47,908 bases of DNA from Xylanibacillus composti. GTDB taxonomy: Bacteria; Bacillota; Bacilli; Paenibacillales; K13. Made by a program: the position numbers and the translations under genes. The stretch covers positions 1 to 47,908 of the forward strand of contig NZ_BOVK01000026.1 of assembly GCF_018403685.1 (NCBI RefSeq), in the 5' to 3' direction. This document shows positions 31,895 to 40,107 of the stretch, piece after piece (position 1 is the stretch's first letter; the number at the start of each line of letters is the position of its first letter). Under the pieces are notes generated by a model. That model saw only the letters and a list, made by a program, of their open reading frames with translations, was not told the origin of the DNA and searched no databases.

Positions 31895-32473
31895 TATTCT
31901 GATACTTACTATTCAGTATGTCTTGCAACCAGCAGAGTGTCAACAGATAGCCGTCTGAATGAAAGGAAGATTTCGGGAGGCAACGCTCGGGAAGGGCAAC
32001 AGCTTCAGGCGGCGGGATAACCGGGGATCGGACACTTTCGGGAACGCACGGACGATAGAGAGTAATGCCAGCAAGGAATCGCTAAAGCGGGCCGCTCTCG
32101 AAGGAGATTGGAAGGTGCGAGTCGTCTATATTGGGGAATATCTGAAAAAAACGATGCGAGGTGAAAAACAGGAAGACGCACAGAAAAATTCGACAAGCGC
32201 GCAGGAAAGAAGCTGGCAGGATCAGCGGCTCGAAGAGTGAGGGGGGCCTGACATCGCACTCGCATTACATAAAGCGTACGGCGATTCGGATCGATAGGAC
32301 AAGACCTTGTGCGCACATGAAAAAAGTCGAATCGCCGCCCGCAGGCAAGGCCGATCATTGGCAAATAAAGGCGAGTTGGCTCGAATGATGCGCTTGCCCG
32401 GGAAATACGGCCGAACATTTCCCGCTTGATTGGTCTGCGATGCTTAGCTATGATCGAATAAAGGAAGGCTGCG
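31895..32473. other. Gene-poor stretch
   Basis: Apart from the promoter at its left end I see no supported gene. Open frames on both strands lack ribosome sites and have arginine/serine/proline-rich or low-information translations. An inverted repeat CGGCGATTCG (32279-32288) / CGAATCGCCG (32328-32337) is present. Confidence 0.5.
31915..31943 (-). promoter_or_regulatory. Promoter of the two-helix membrane protein gene
   Basis: Minus strand TTGACA (31943-31938), 17-base spacer, CATACT (31920-31915). ATACT/AGTAT arms around 31902-31919 form a small inverted repeat at the start site. Confidence 0.55.
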
Positions 32474-32701
32474 TCACTGCTGCTGCGATGAGTCGTAAAA
32501 CAGGGATTGGACCGTGACGCCATAGAAATCAGCCAGCTTCACCTTAATGTCATCGCGCGGCACTCTCCTTCCATTCTCGTACATCTGCAGAGCGCTAACG
32601 CTGATCTTCAGCGCATATGCCACCTCCTCACGCGACAATCTCCCTCTGAGCTGTATCAGCTTGCGGCCAATATGCTGTTTATAAGGGGCTCCATTTTTCA
32701 T
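32474..32701 (-). CDS. Small Xre-family regulator
   Basis: 75 residues from ATG 32699-32701 (GGAAGTGAT upstream): IGRKLIQLRGRLSREEVAYA, then LKISVSALQMYENGRRVPRD and LADFYGVTVQSLFYD, a bare HTH_3 domain. In-frame ATGs further upstream would put the start in the operator. It is divergent from another Xre gene; the perfect palindrome GCACATTATGTGC lies in its leader. Confidence 0.85.
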   Translation of the reverse strand: MKNGAPYKQHIGRKLIQLRGRLSREEVAYALKISVSALQMYENGRRVPRDDIKVKLADFYGVTVQSLFYDSSQQQ

Positions 32702-32725
32702 ATGCATCACTTCCATCACATTTCC

Positions 32726-32738
32726 GCACATTATGTGC
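32726..32738. promoter_or_regulatory. Operator-like palindrome, left copy
   Basis: GCACATTATGTGC, perfect 13-bp palindrome, downstream of the minus-strand promoter at 32749-32777. Confidence 0.6.
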
Positions 32739-32748
32739 TTTGGCTCCC

Positions 32749-32777
32749 ATTATATGACATGTTGGCAATGAAGTCAA
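32749..32777 (-). promoter_or_regulatory. Promoter of the leftward Xre gene
   Basis: Minus strand TTGACT (32777-32772), 17-base spacer, TATAAT (32754-32749). Confidence 0.75.
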
Positions 32778-32798
32778 ACACAAACTGTGCGGTACATA

Positions 32799-32827
32799 TT
32801 GGATTCACACATAATGTGTGCTATGAT
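32799..32827 (+). promoter_or_regulatory. Promoter of the rightward Xre gene with operator in spacer
   Basis: TTGGAT (32799-32804), 17-base spacer, TATGAT (32822-32827). The spacer contains CACACATAATGTGTG (32806-32820), a near-perfect palindrome related to the left operator. Confidence 0.65.
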
Positions 32828-32844
32828 AGGTTTGGTGATGACGA

Positions 32845-33195
32845 TTGGTACAATTTGGCGATCGGTTACGGGAGCTGCGGCTCTCCCGGCAAATAACCCA
32901 GAAAGAGCTTGGCCGCATGTTCCAGCTCAGCGAAAGCGCTATCGGCATGTATGAGCGAAACCAGCGAGAGCCTTCTCTTGAGCTCGTCAAGCAGTTTGCG
33001 GACTTTTTCCAAGTCACAACCGGCTACTTGCTGGACCACGAGGAGCCTGCTCCCGGTGTGCGCGAGCTGCCTACATTGTATCCGCTACCTGAGAATTTCC
33101 ACATGCTGCTGACAGAAGGGCGCCGCATCCCTCTAAGCGAGGACGAGGCCCTGTTCTTGCGTGAGCGCTTGAACGAATACCGGCTGCGCAAATAG
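32845..33195 (+). CDS. Xre-family regulator
   Basis: 116 residues from TTG 32845-32847, with GGTGAT five bases upstream: FGDRLRELRLSRQITQKELG, then RMFQLSESAIGMYERNQREP and LADFF-like FADFFQVTTGYLLDHEEPAP. The C-terminal part has FHMLLTEGRRIPLSEDEALF and ends LRERLNEYRLRK, a common Xre tail in Bacillota. It forms a divergent pair with the regulator at 32474. Confidence 0.85.
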   Translation: MVQFGDRLRELRLSRQITQKELGRMFQLSESAIGMYERNQREPSLELVKQFADFFQVTTGYLLDHEEPAPGVRELPTLYPLPENFHMLLTEGRRIPLSEDEALFLRERLNEYRLRK

Positions 33196-33309
33196 CCAGC
33201 CCTGTGCCAGCATGCCCTTATACAGCAGCACGAGCATACGAGGATCCTGGCTATGCTTGGCATGCAACGCTTGTTACCAAGCTATCAAGACATCCGTATA
33301 GAAAAGCGC

Positions 33310-33348
33310 AAGAGGCTGTCCCGCTAATCGGGACAGCCTCTTCTTATT
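33310..33348. terminator. Bidirectional terminator
   Basis: AAGAGGCTGTCCCG (33310-33323) and CGGGACAGCCTCTT (33329-33342) form a 14-bp perfect stem with a 5-base loop, followed by CTTATT. It ends both the rightward Xre and the leftward mannosidase transcripts. Confidence 0.85.
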
Positions 33349-33378
33349 CGCTGCTCACCGTTCTCGGCGCGCGCGCAC

Positions 33379-35814
33379 TTACAGATAATCTGTCGTTTCG
33401 ACCTGGTTCAGGCAGCTTGCCTGAAGCTTCTCCGGCAGCTCCTCATACACGACCAGCTTCCTGGTCTCATTCGCACACAGGTCGAAATAATTGTCGGACA
33501 GCAGTCCCGGCACGTTCAACAAGCCGACATCTTTGGCGAATACATCGCTGCTCATGGTGACTAGGGACGTCCCGTCAGCCTGTCTCTCTGTGCGAACTTG
33601 CAAGGTCGCCCGCTGCAGCTGCAGCTTGTGCGGCTTGTCAAGCAGGTACGTGTGACGGATCAGCTCCGTCCCTTCCGAAGCGTGCAACGACAGCAGCAGC
33701 ACAAACCGCGACGGGTCCCACTCATTCAGCTTCATCTCCCCGAGATGCGTGGCGCGATGGCCTGTCCCTCGCGCCTCCCAGGCTTCCGTATGCGCGACCG
33801 CGCCTTGGCGGATATCATACAGTTCAGCCTGTACGGTTCCGGCAAAATCACCCGAGTCATGTATCAAATAAAGGTCTGCCCGCTTCGTTTCCATATCCAG
33901 TTTGGCGTAGGCGTTAGGCGATTGGAAGCTCCGCTTCATATAGAAATACGACGGCTTCAGCACCTTGGCGTAATCCTCAATGGCCCAGCTGATCGAGGGC
34001 CACAGATCGCTCCACTGCCAGATCAACGCTCCCGACGTATCCGGCATGCGGGACAGCCAGTGCTCTACCCCATAGCGGAGGGCATTCGCCTGCATAAGCT
34101 GATTCGCATAGACGAACGAAGCTTTGTCGGTCGGCAGCCAGTAGTCTCCAACCGTATAGAATACAAGCTTCTGCAAGCCGTACGGCGCTTTTTGCATGGC
34201 GTCGAATTGCGGATCGCGCAAGCTGGCCTGCGCGTCCACCTGATCGAGCACACGCATGGACGGGTAGGACTGCATGCCGAATTCGGAGACGAACCTTCCG
34301 CGGGAGTTGCGGTAATTCTCATAAGGCTCTCCCCGGCCCCACACCGCCCAGAAGTGCTCATCGCCGTAATCGCCTTCCTGGCCGACCCGGTCGAACTGAA
34401 GCGCGTATGGGCTTGTCGGCCAATACGGGCGCAGCGTGTCGCCCTCGCACACCTTGGCCAATACATCGAAGTAGAGCTTCTCGCCATGTCCTTGGCGGCG
34501 GTGCTTCCTGCTGCGCTCAATGAAATACTGGTTTTCATTGTTGCCGCACCAAAGCACGATGCTCGGATGATAGCCGTACTCGTTCACCACATGCCGGGCC
34601 TCCCGGCGAACGAGCTCGCAGAACGCATCATCATCCGGATAATCGCCGCAGGCGAACATGAAGTCTTGCCAGACGAGCATGCCGAGACGGTCGCATTCCT
34701 CATAAAATGCATGATTTTCATAAGTGCCGCCGCCCCAGATCCGAATCATGTTCATATTGGCCGCCGCGATGCCCGCAATTTCCTTCCGGTACTCCTCGGC
34801 TGTATCCAAATTCGGGTACAGCTTCAGCGGAATCCAGTTGACGCCCTTGCACAAAACCGGAATCCCGTTCACCTCGATCACAAATTTGCGGCCCTGTTCA
34901 TCGTACGGCATGGTCAGCCGGATTTCGCGCAGCCCGACCGTACAGGCTTCTTTCCGTTCGCTATCAGCTGCCCTCAGCTCCGCCTCCAGCCTGTACAACG
35001 GCTGCTCTCCATGGCCAGCCGGATACCACAGCTTGGGCTTCTCGACCGTAAGGGCGGCTTCTACAAGCTGTTCGCCCGGCGCCAATCTGCGGCGTTCCGT
35101 ATGCTCCGCGCACACACGCTGACCGTCAAACAGGCGGAACACCACATCCGCTTCCAACTCCTTCTCCTGCACAACTGAAGCAGGCAGCTTGGCCATGACT
35201 ACCGCCTGTTCGGCAGACAGGGACGCTATCGCATAGCGCAGCTGTTCCGTCCGAACGGCCTCATAGGCTTCAATGCGGACAGACTTATGTATGCCAACCG
35301 TGACCAGCCGCGCCCCCCAATCCCAGCCGTATCCATATTGGGCCTTTCTTCCAAATAGCCTGGCTGGAATGCCATTCCACAGATGCAGCTGCTCCCCGTA
35401 AGCCCGCTCCTTCTCCTGCAGAACACGAGTCGGCGAAGAAATGCGCACGAGCAGCTCATTGTCCCGGGCAGCCGCTTGCTTGATATCGAACCGATACGGC
35501 ATAAACATATTTTCCGTCCGCCCGATAAGCTGCCCATTCAGGAAGATGTCGGCGTAGGTATCGATCCCCTCGAATACTAGCTCCAGCTTGCCCGCTTGCA
35601 GCCATTCCTCCTGCAAGTTGAACGTTCTGCTGTATGTCCAGTCGTCGTGCTCCACCCACTCGATCTTCGGTTCGAACAAGGTGTCATACGCATCCGGCAG
35701 CACCCCCTGTTCCGTCAAATCGCGCTGTACGAACCCGGGAACCTGGAGCGCGTACACCTCTTTCGTCCGCTCATTGACACCTTTCCACTTTCCATCTAGC
35801 TGGATCTGCCTCAT
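33379..35814 (-). CDS. Beta-mannosidase, glycoside hydrolase family 2
   Basis: 811 residues from ATG 35812-35814 (AAAGAGGGTTATC). MRQIQLDGKWKGVNERTKEV begins the sugar-binding domain, with WTYSRTFNLQEEWLQAGKLE and DIFLNGQLIGRTENMFMPYR. The TIM barrel has IRIWGGGTYENHAFYEECDR, the acid/base glutamate in LWCGNNENQYFIER and the nucleophile in FVSEFGMQSYPS. It releases mannose from beta-mannosides; no signal peptide, so it acts on imported oligosaccharides. No transporter is adjacent. Confidence 0.95.
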   Translation of the reverse strand: MRQIQLDGKWKGVNERTKEVYALQVPGFVQRDLTEQGVLPDAYDTLFEPKIEWVEHDDWTYSRTFNLQEEWLQAGKLELVFEGIDTYADIFLNGQLIGRTENMFMPYRFDIKQAAARDNELLVRISSPTRVLQEKERAYGEQLHLWNGIPARLFGRKAQYGYGWDWGARLVTVGIHKSVRIEAYEAVRTEQLRYAIASLSAEQAVVMAKLPASVVQEKELEADVVFRLFDGQRVCAEHTERRRLAPGEQLVEAALTVEKPKLWYPAGHGEQPLYRLEAELRAADSERKEACTVGLREIRLTMPYDEQGRKFVIEVNGIPVLCKGVNWIPLKLYPNLDTAEEYRKEIAGIAAANMNMIRIWGGGTYENHAFYEECDRLGMLVWQDFMFACGDYPDDDAFCELVRREARHVVNEYGYHPSIVLWCGNNENQYFIERSRKHRRQGHGEKLYFDVLAKVCEGDTLRPYWPTSPYALQFDRVGQEGDYGDEHFWAVWGRGEPYENYRNSRGRFVSEFGMQSYPSMRVLDQVDAQASLRDPQFDAMQKAPYGLQKLVFYTVGDYWLPTDKASFVYANQLMQANALRYGVEHWLSRMPDTSGALIWQWSDLWPSISWAIEDYAKVLKPSYFYMKRSFQSPNAYAKLDMETKRADLYLIHDSGDFAGTVQAELYDIRQGAVAHTEAWEARGTGHRATHLGEMKLNEWDPSRFVLLLSLHASEGTELIRHTYLLDKPHKLQLQRATLQVRTERQADGTSLVTMSSDVFAKDVGLLNVPGLLSDNYFDLCANETRKLVVYEELPEKLQASCLNQVETTDYL

Positions 35815-35855
35815 GATAACCCTCTTTCCAGTTGGTTTACTTCTCCTCTTACGCA

Positions 35856-35884
35856 TTTTTACCTTATCGATTGCCATTTGTCAA
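35856..35884 (-). promoter_or_regulatory. Mannosidase promoter (candidate)
   Basis: Minus strand TTGACA (35884-35879), 17-base spacer, TAAAAA (35861-35856). The -10 is poor. Confidence 0.35.
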
Positions 35885-35902
35885 AAAGAAAAACAGACGA
35901 TC

Positions 35903-35931
35903 TTGCCATCCCCCACTCTCCTAGTTATGAT
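35903..35931 (+). promoter_or_regulatory. Promoter of the 73-residue protein gene
   Basis: TTGCCA (35903-35908), 17-base spacer, TATGAT (35926-35931). Confidence 0.6.
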
Positions 35932-35968
35932 GAAGAAGGAAGCATGACTAGCCATAAAGGGAGCGATT

Positions 35969-36190
35969 ATGAAAAAATATACATTTGAACTGCTGCAGCA
36001 TTCCATACCCGGCTTTCGCGAACGGGACCATGTCATCCCGGCGCAATCGTTGACCGATGCTGTGCGGAAATTTACCAGAAAGCACGACCTCGAAGAACCG
36101 GCCTATTGGGACGAGCCCTTCTTCGAAACGTTTATAGAGCTGACGTTTACGAGCGGGAATGGATCAGTTCGCTATCGCATTCAATGGTGA
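35969..36190 (+). CDS. Hypothetical 73-residue protein
   Basis: MKKYTFELLQHSIPGFRERD, then DAVRKFTRKHDLEEPAYWDE; soluble, no membrane helix, family not recognised. ATG has GGGAGCGATT upstream and a good promoter (35903-35931). A small CGGATG/CATCCG hairpin follows the stop and may end it. Confidence 0.75.
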   Translation: MKKYTFELLQHSIPGFRERDHVIPAQSLTDAVRKFTRKHDLEEPAYWDEPFFETFIELTFTSGNGSVRYRIQW

Positions 36191-36287
36191 CCGTTGCCCT
36201 GACAAGCAGCCAACGAACATCGGATGGAGGTTTTTCATCCGGTCCGTTATAATACAAGGAAGAGAAGCTAACCAGGAGGGGATGAAA

Positions 36288-36479
36288 ATGAGACGTTACA
36301 ACTTGGCTCGTCCTATATTGCTGCTTGCCGTGGCATTCTTTGTCAACAGCCTGTCCATGTTTTTGATCGTCCTGCTGTTCGACACATCACAGGAAACCGC
36401 CAGCAATATCGCCTTTTTTATTATGCTCATCGCCGTTATTCTCGTATACCGCAAAATGATGCGCAGAAAACCAAAATAG
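36288..36479 (+). CDS. Small two-helix membrane protein
   Basis: 63 residues, MRRYNLARPILLLAVAFFVN, then FLIVLLFDTSQETASNIAFF and a basic tail YRKMMRRKPK. Two membrane helices, both ends basic. ATG 36288 chosen because AGGAGGGG is six bases upstream; the ATG at 36282 touches it. TATAAT at 36248-36253 is a plausible -10. Function unknown. Confidence 0.7.
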   Translation: MRRYNLARPILLLAVAFFVNSLSMFLIVLLFDTSQETASNIAFFIMLIAVILVYRKMMRRKPK

Positions 36480-36504
36480 CCGAACTGAAACGGCATGCTC
36501 CAAA

Positions 36505-36548
36505 CAGCCCTGTCTGACCTGAAGCATGGCTTCCGGATAACAGGGCTG
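36505..36548. terminator. Hairpin between convergent small genes
   Basis: CAGCCCTGT (36505-36513) and ACAGGGCTG (36540-36548) with GAAG/CTTC inside the loop. No U run, so terminator function is uncertain. Confidence 0.45.
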
Positions 36549-36575
36549 CGCGCCGTGCGCTACCAAACCTCGACC

Positions 36576-36740
36576 TTATTGTTGCGCCATCGCTCCTTCT
36601 TCCGACTCGTACGAATCGGTTTCCTCCCATCCGTCCGGCTCTCCAGGCAGCTCTTCATCCTGATCCGGCCACAGCATATTCAGCAGAAGCACCAGCACGA
36701 TGAGGCCGATGCGAATCCACAAGTCCAGCTTGTCTCTCAC
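36576..36740 (-). CDS. 54-residue single-helix membrane protein
   Basis: GTG start at 36738-36740, GGAGCGG about nine bases upstream, and the frame MRDKLDLWIRIGLIVLVLLL, NMLWPDQDEELPGEPDGWEE, then an acidic tail to TAA 36576-36578. One helix with a basic start and acidic C-terminus, so the tail is probably outside. The clear residue bias supports a real gene although it is short and GTG-started. No family recognised. Confidence 0.6.
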   Translation of the reverse strand: MRDKLDLWIRIGLIVLVLLLNMLWPDQDEELPGEPDGWEETDSYESEEGAMAQQ

Positions 36741-36891
36741 CCTGTATCCGCTCCCATTCGCGTATTTGCTTACAGTCTACGGTGGATGGTCGGCCAACGT
36801 TCATCTTTCCTGCCCTTCCCAGCATAAAGGATGGCCGAATTCGGCATTTTAAGCGAAGAACGCTATCCCTGACGAAAGGAGATGTTGGACG

Positions 36892-37233
36892 ATGGGCAAG
36901 TTTATGATCAAAGCCGTATTGAACGGCATCGTGGCGATATTCATGTTGATGTGGCTGTCTAATGCCAGCTTTATCGGCGCGCTGGTGACTGCCATCATCT
37001 TGTGTGTCTTGGCTTACCTGGTTGGGGACCAAATCGTATTGCGATTGACGAACAATACAGTAGCCACCATCGCAGATTTCGGCCTGGCCTTTATTGTATT
37101 ATGGATTGCGGCTGATCTGAACGATTGGACACTGACCTTCGGGGAAATTGCCCTGATCTCGCTCGTACTCGCTCTAGTGGAGATCGGCTTCCACCGGTAT
37201 TTGGGCAATACCGACGGACGATCAGCCAGTTAA
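36892..37233 (+). CDS. DUF2512 family membrane protein (YndM-like)
   Basis: 113 residues with four helices: KFMIKAVLNGIVAIFMLMWL, ALVTAIILCVLAYLVGDQIV, TVATIADFGLAFIVLWIAAD and LALVEIGFHRYLG, the DUF2512 layout known from spore-formers. ATG follows AAAGGAGATGTTGGACG. Function unknown. Confidence 0.88.
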   Translation: MGKFMIKAVLNGIVAIFMLMWLSNASFIGALVTAIILCVLAYLVGDQIVLRLTNNTVATIADFGLAFIVLWIAADLNDWTLTFGEIALISLVLALVEIGFHRYLGNTDGRSAS

Positions 37234-37284
37234 TGAACGCCATTCGAATACGGTTGGAAACGAAGGAAAGGGAGGGGTCCCTCA

Positions 37285-37548
37285 ATGAATCGAGCTGATC
37301 GCAGCCAGCAAAATCCGGCGACCGCAAGCCTTGAAGCCAGCCACAGTCAAGTGGCTGCAGAGCAATACGACCCGGAGGACTATGATGCCACGACCGAGGC
37401 CGCGCAAGGAACAGCCACCACACATGAGCAAGTATCGGATGTGTATGCGGCCGGCAACAATGAAGTGACGTTCTGGCGGGATCAGCGCGACCTGGTCGAT
37501 TCTGATCTGCATGCAAAGAACGACCGCAGCTCCCGCAAGGGCCCATAA
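37285..37548 (+). CDS. DUF4025-like protein (YozQ-type)
   Basis: 87 residues, hydrophilic, with QYDPEDYDATTEAAQGTATT and THEQVSDVYAAGNNEVTFWR, the DUF4025 hallmark of small sporulation-associated proteins. ATG has GGGAGGGGTCCCTCA. Function unknown. Confidence 0.8.
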   Translation: MNRADRSQQNPATASLEASHSQVAAEQYDPEDYDATTEAAQGTATTHEQVSDVYAAGNNEVTFWRDQRDLVDSDLHAKNDRSSRKGP

Positions 37549-37572
37549 CCATTGTTCCCGCGCAAACAAGCC

Positions 37573-37618
37573 AAACAGCTCCCTCGCCTGTCTTAGACCG
37601 CAAGGGAGCTGTTTGTTC
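37573..37618. terminator. Bidirectional terminator
   Basis: AAACAGCTCCCT (37573-37584) and AGGGAGCTGTTT (37603-37614), followed by GTT on the plus side and TTTGGC on the minus side. It separates the YozQ-like gene from convergent ecsC. Confidence 0.75.
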
Positions 37619-37623
37619 GCGTT

Positions 37624-38391
37624 TCACTTCACTTGGGATTCCGCTGGATGCAGCCGCCGCAGACGATAGCTGTTCGTCCCCGTCTTGCCCAGCTCCTCCA
37701 GCAAGCCGTAGTTGGCCCATGCGCCGACAATTGCGCCGACACCGGGGAGAAGCTGCAGCAGCTTGCGGAAATCCAGCGTATCCCGATACTCCTGCTGGAG
37801 CTGCTGCCAATCCACATGTTCCTCATAAGCGTTCTGCGCAGGCAGAGCTGCGACATGCGTTGGCCATTCCTTAATCGTATCCAGCAGCGCCGGTTTTTTC
37901 TCAGGACTTGAGTAAGCCAGCTGAAACACGTTCAAGATGAACAGCCGCTCATGCAGCAAATTCGTCGAATATCCATAAGCATGGGCCAGCTCGAATAAAA
38001 ATTTCATCTTGATGCCCAACAGCAGCGGGAAGTCTGCCATGCCGAGCAAAATGCCTCCAGCTCCGGTCCCAGCCCCTTCTGCCGCCGCCCATTTCTTATA
38101 ACGGTCCAGCAGCTCGGTCGCCCGCTTGTCGCTCTCAGCCAGCGACGCGCCCTTAAGCGGCTCTCCCTTCGGCAAGTATTCTGCACTGAACAGCGTCGTG
38201 CGGACAATGCCCTTCACCGCAGCGGTCAAGGATATGTGCACACGATCGGGAATGCGGCGATTGATGCTGGCCTGCACTGATTTCGACGCGCGCTCCAGCA
38301 TGCCCGGCGGCTTGTACAGCTGCCATTCCCAACGTTGCAGCTCACGCCGAACGAGCGCCTCGTAGCTTTCTGATCCTTGCGAGTTGTCCAT
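37624..38391 (-). CDS. EcsC family protein
   Basis: 255 residues: YEALVRRELQRWEWQLYKPP, RRIPDRVHISLTAAVKGIVR, AGTGAGGILLGMADFPLLLG and ALYNLLHERLF-like GYSTNLLHERLFILNVFQLA fit EcsC. The glycine-rich segment and LLPGVGAIVGAWANYGLLEE may contact membrane. In Bacillus EcsC accompanies an ABC exporter, but no ecsA/ecsB neighbours are here. ATG follows AGGAGGAAAAAGG. Confidence 0.92.
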   Translation of the reverse strand: MDNSQGSESYEALVRRELQRWEWQLYKPPGMLERASKSVQASINRRIPDRVHISLTAAVKGIVRTTLFSAEYLPKGEPLKGASLAESDKRATELLDRYKKWAAAEGAGTGAGGILLGMADFPLLLGIKMKFLFELAHAYGYSTNLLHERLFILNVFQLAYSSPEKKPALLDTIKEWPTHVAALPAQNAYEEHVDWQQLQQEYRDTLDFRKLLQLLPGVGAIVGAWANYGLLEELGKTGTNSYRLRRLHPAESQVK

Positions 38392-38593
38392 CCTTTTTCC
38401 TCCTACCCAGGCGACATTCCTCTCCCCATTATAATATGGCCACTGTCAAAAATAGAAGTCTTCGCCTCGCAACCCCCAATCTGACGGTTACTTCACTTTT
38501 ACGCTGACCCTTGCACCAGACTAATTCATCGGCTGTCAACATGAGTATTTTTGTAACATCCGCATGCCTTTTGGCCATCCTGCAAGTTTCATG

Positions 38594-38623
38594 TCGACCG
38601 CAGCCGTCGAAATAGGGTACAAT
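38594..38623 (+). promoter_or_regulatory. thrC promoter (candidate)
   Basis: TCGACC (38594-38599), 18-base spacer, TACAAT (38618-38623), 38 bases before thrC. The -35 is weak. Confidence 0.4.
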
Positions 38624-38661
38624 AGGAATAATTCATAAACTAGTACAAGGGGTTCAATCGA

Positions 38662-40053
38662 ATGAAGTATATGAGCACACGGGGACAGGTTCCCCCCATT
38701 GGATTTACCGAGGCGGTCCTGATGGGACTGGCGGACGACGGCGGCTTGCTTGTGCCCGAGCACATTCCGCAGCTGGACGGCGCTATATTGAAGCAGTGGC
38801 AGAACCTTTCGTATCCGGAGCTGGCTGCGGAAGTATTCTCGCTGTTTACCGGTGACGATATTCCGCGCGAAGACCTGAAGCAGCTCGCAGAGAACAGTTA
38901 TGCAACGTTCAGGCACGAAGACGTGACGCCGGTTCGCAAACTGGATGATCGTCGCTACGTGCTTGAGCTGTTCCACGGGCCGACCTTTGCTTTCAAGGAT
39001 GTGGCCTTGCAGTTTCTCGGCAATTTGTATTCTTACATTTCGCAAAAAACCAATTCGATCATTCATATACTCGGTGCGACCTCCGGCGATACGGGGGCTT
39101 CTGCGATCGAGGGCGTGCGCGGCAAAGCCGGCATTCGCATCTGCATCCTCCATCCGCACCAGCGCGTGAGCAAGGTACAGGAACTGCAAATGACCACTGT
39201 AGATGACGAGAACGTGCTGAATCTGGCCGTCAAGGGAACGTTCGACGACTGCCAGCGCATCATCAAGGAACTGTTCGCGGATGTGCCCTTCAAGCAGCAA
39301 TATCATCTCCGCGCCATCAACTCGATCAATATCGCCCGGGTGCTGGCACAGACGGTTTACTATTTCTACGCTTATTTCCAGCTGCGGAAGCAAGGAGAGG
39401 AAGCGCCCGTCTCCTTCAGTGTGCCGACCGGCAATTTCGGCGATATATTCGCAGGGTATCTGGCCAAGCGAATGGGCCTGCCTGTCCAGCGGCTCATTCT
39501 GGCAACGAATGAAAACAACATCCTGGCGCGATTTGTGAATGAAGGCGTGTACGAGCCGGGAAGCTTCCGGGAAACGTACAGTCCATCGATGGACATTCAG
39601 GTAGCCAGCAATTTCGAGCGCTACTTGTTCTACCTGTACGGGGAAGACAGCCGTCAGACGGCAGAATGGATGGAGCAATTCAAGCGTGAAGGACGGATTG
39701 CGGTTGCCGGAGAGAAGCTTGATCAAGTGCAGCGGGATTTCGCTGCCTACAGTGTCGGCAATGAGGAGTGTCTGGATGCCATTAGCGCGTACCATGCGCA
39801 ATATGCCTATCTGCTTGATCCGCATACAGCATGCGGAGCGGCGGCAGCCGACAAGCTGGCGCAGGACGGCGAAGCGGCCGTCGTACTCTCGACAGCTCAT
39901 CCGGCCAAATTCAACGAAGCCATTGAGCGGCGTGGCCTTCCGCAGACGTTCCCGGATCCTATCCAGGCGCTGTTTGACAAGCCGCAGCGGCAGACAGTCG
40001 TGGACAGTACGAACGAAGAAGTCAAGAAGCAGCTAGTCTCCTTTTTCCAATAA
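38662..40053 (+). CDS. thrC: Threonine synthase
   Basis: 463 residues, the longer class of threonine synthase (as in Escherichia). MKYMSTRGQVPPIGFTEAVL and LADDGGLLVPEHIPQL form the N-terminal domain, GPTFAFKDVALQFLG has the PLP lysine, ATSGDTGASAIEGVRGKAGI the phosphate loop, and SFSVPTGNFGDIFAGYLAKR the cofactor ring. It turns O-phosphohomoserine into threonine. ATG follows AAGGGGTTCAATCG. No hom or thrB genes nearby. Confidence 0.97.
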   Translation: MKYMSTRGQVPPIGFTEAVLMGLADDGGLLVPEHIPQLDGAILKQWQNLSYPELAAEVFSLFTGDDIPREDLKQLAENSYATFRHEDVTPVRKLDDRRYVLELFHGPTFAFKDVALQFLGNLYSYISQKTNSIIHILGATSGDTGASAIEGVRGKAGIRICILHPHQRVSKVQELQMTTVDDENVLNLAVKGTFDDCQRIIKELFADVPFKQQYHLRAINSINIARVLAQTVYYFYAYFQLRKQGEEAPVSFSVPTGNFGDIFAGYLAKRMGLPVQRLILATNENNILARFVNEGVYEPGSFRETYSPSMDIQVASNFERYLFYLYGEDSRQTAEWMEQFKREGRIAVAGEKLDQVQRDFAAYSVGNEECLDAISAYHAQYAYLLDPHTACGAAAADKLAQDGEAAVVLSTAHPAKFNEAIERRGLPQTFPDPIQALFDKPQRQTVVDSTNEEVKKQLVSFFQ

Positions 40054-40067
40054 ACTGGATAAGCCGA

Positions 40068-40107
40068 AAGGGCCTCTCATCGGAATCACTTCCGAAGGGA
40101 GGCCCTT
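40068..40107. terminator. Bidirectional terminator thrC / CBO0543
   Basis: AAGGGCCTC (40068-40076) pairs with GAGGCCCTT (40099-40107), with a second inner stem CGGAA/TTCCG. It overlaps the stop of the convergent gene. Confidence 0.8.

Noticed and set aside
31959-32240. 93-codon plus-strand frame in the gene-poor stretch
   Set aside because: No ribosome site before its ATG and a low-information, charged translation; not supported as a gene.
32005-32523. 172-codon minus-strand frame overlapping the left Xre gene
   Set aside because: Arginine/serine/proline-rich translation and overlap of a good Xre gene in another frame indicate a shadow.
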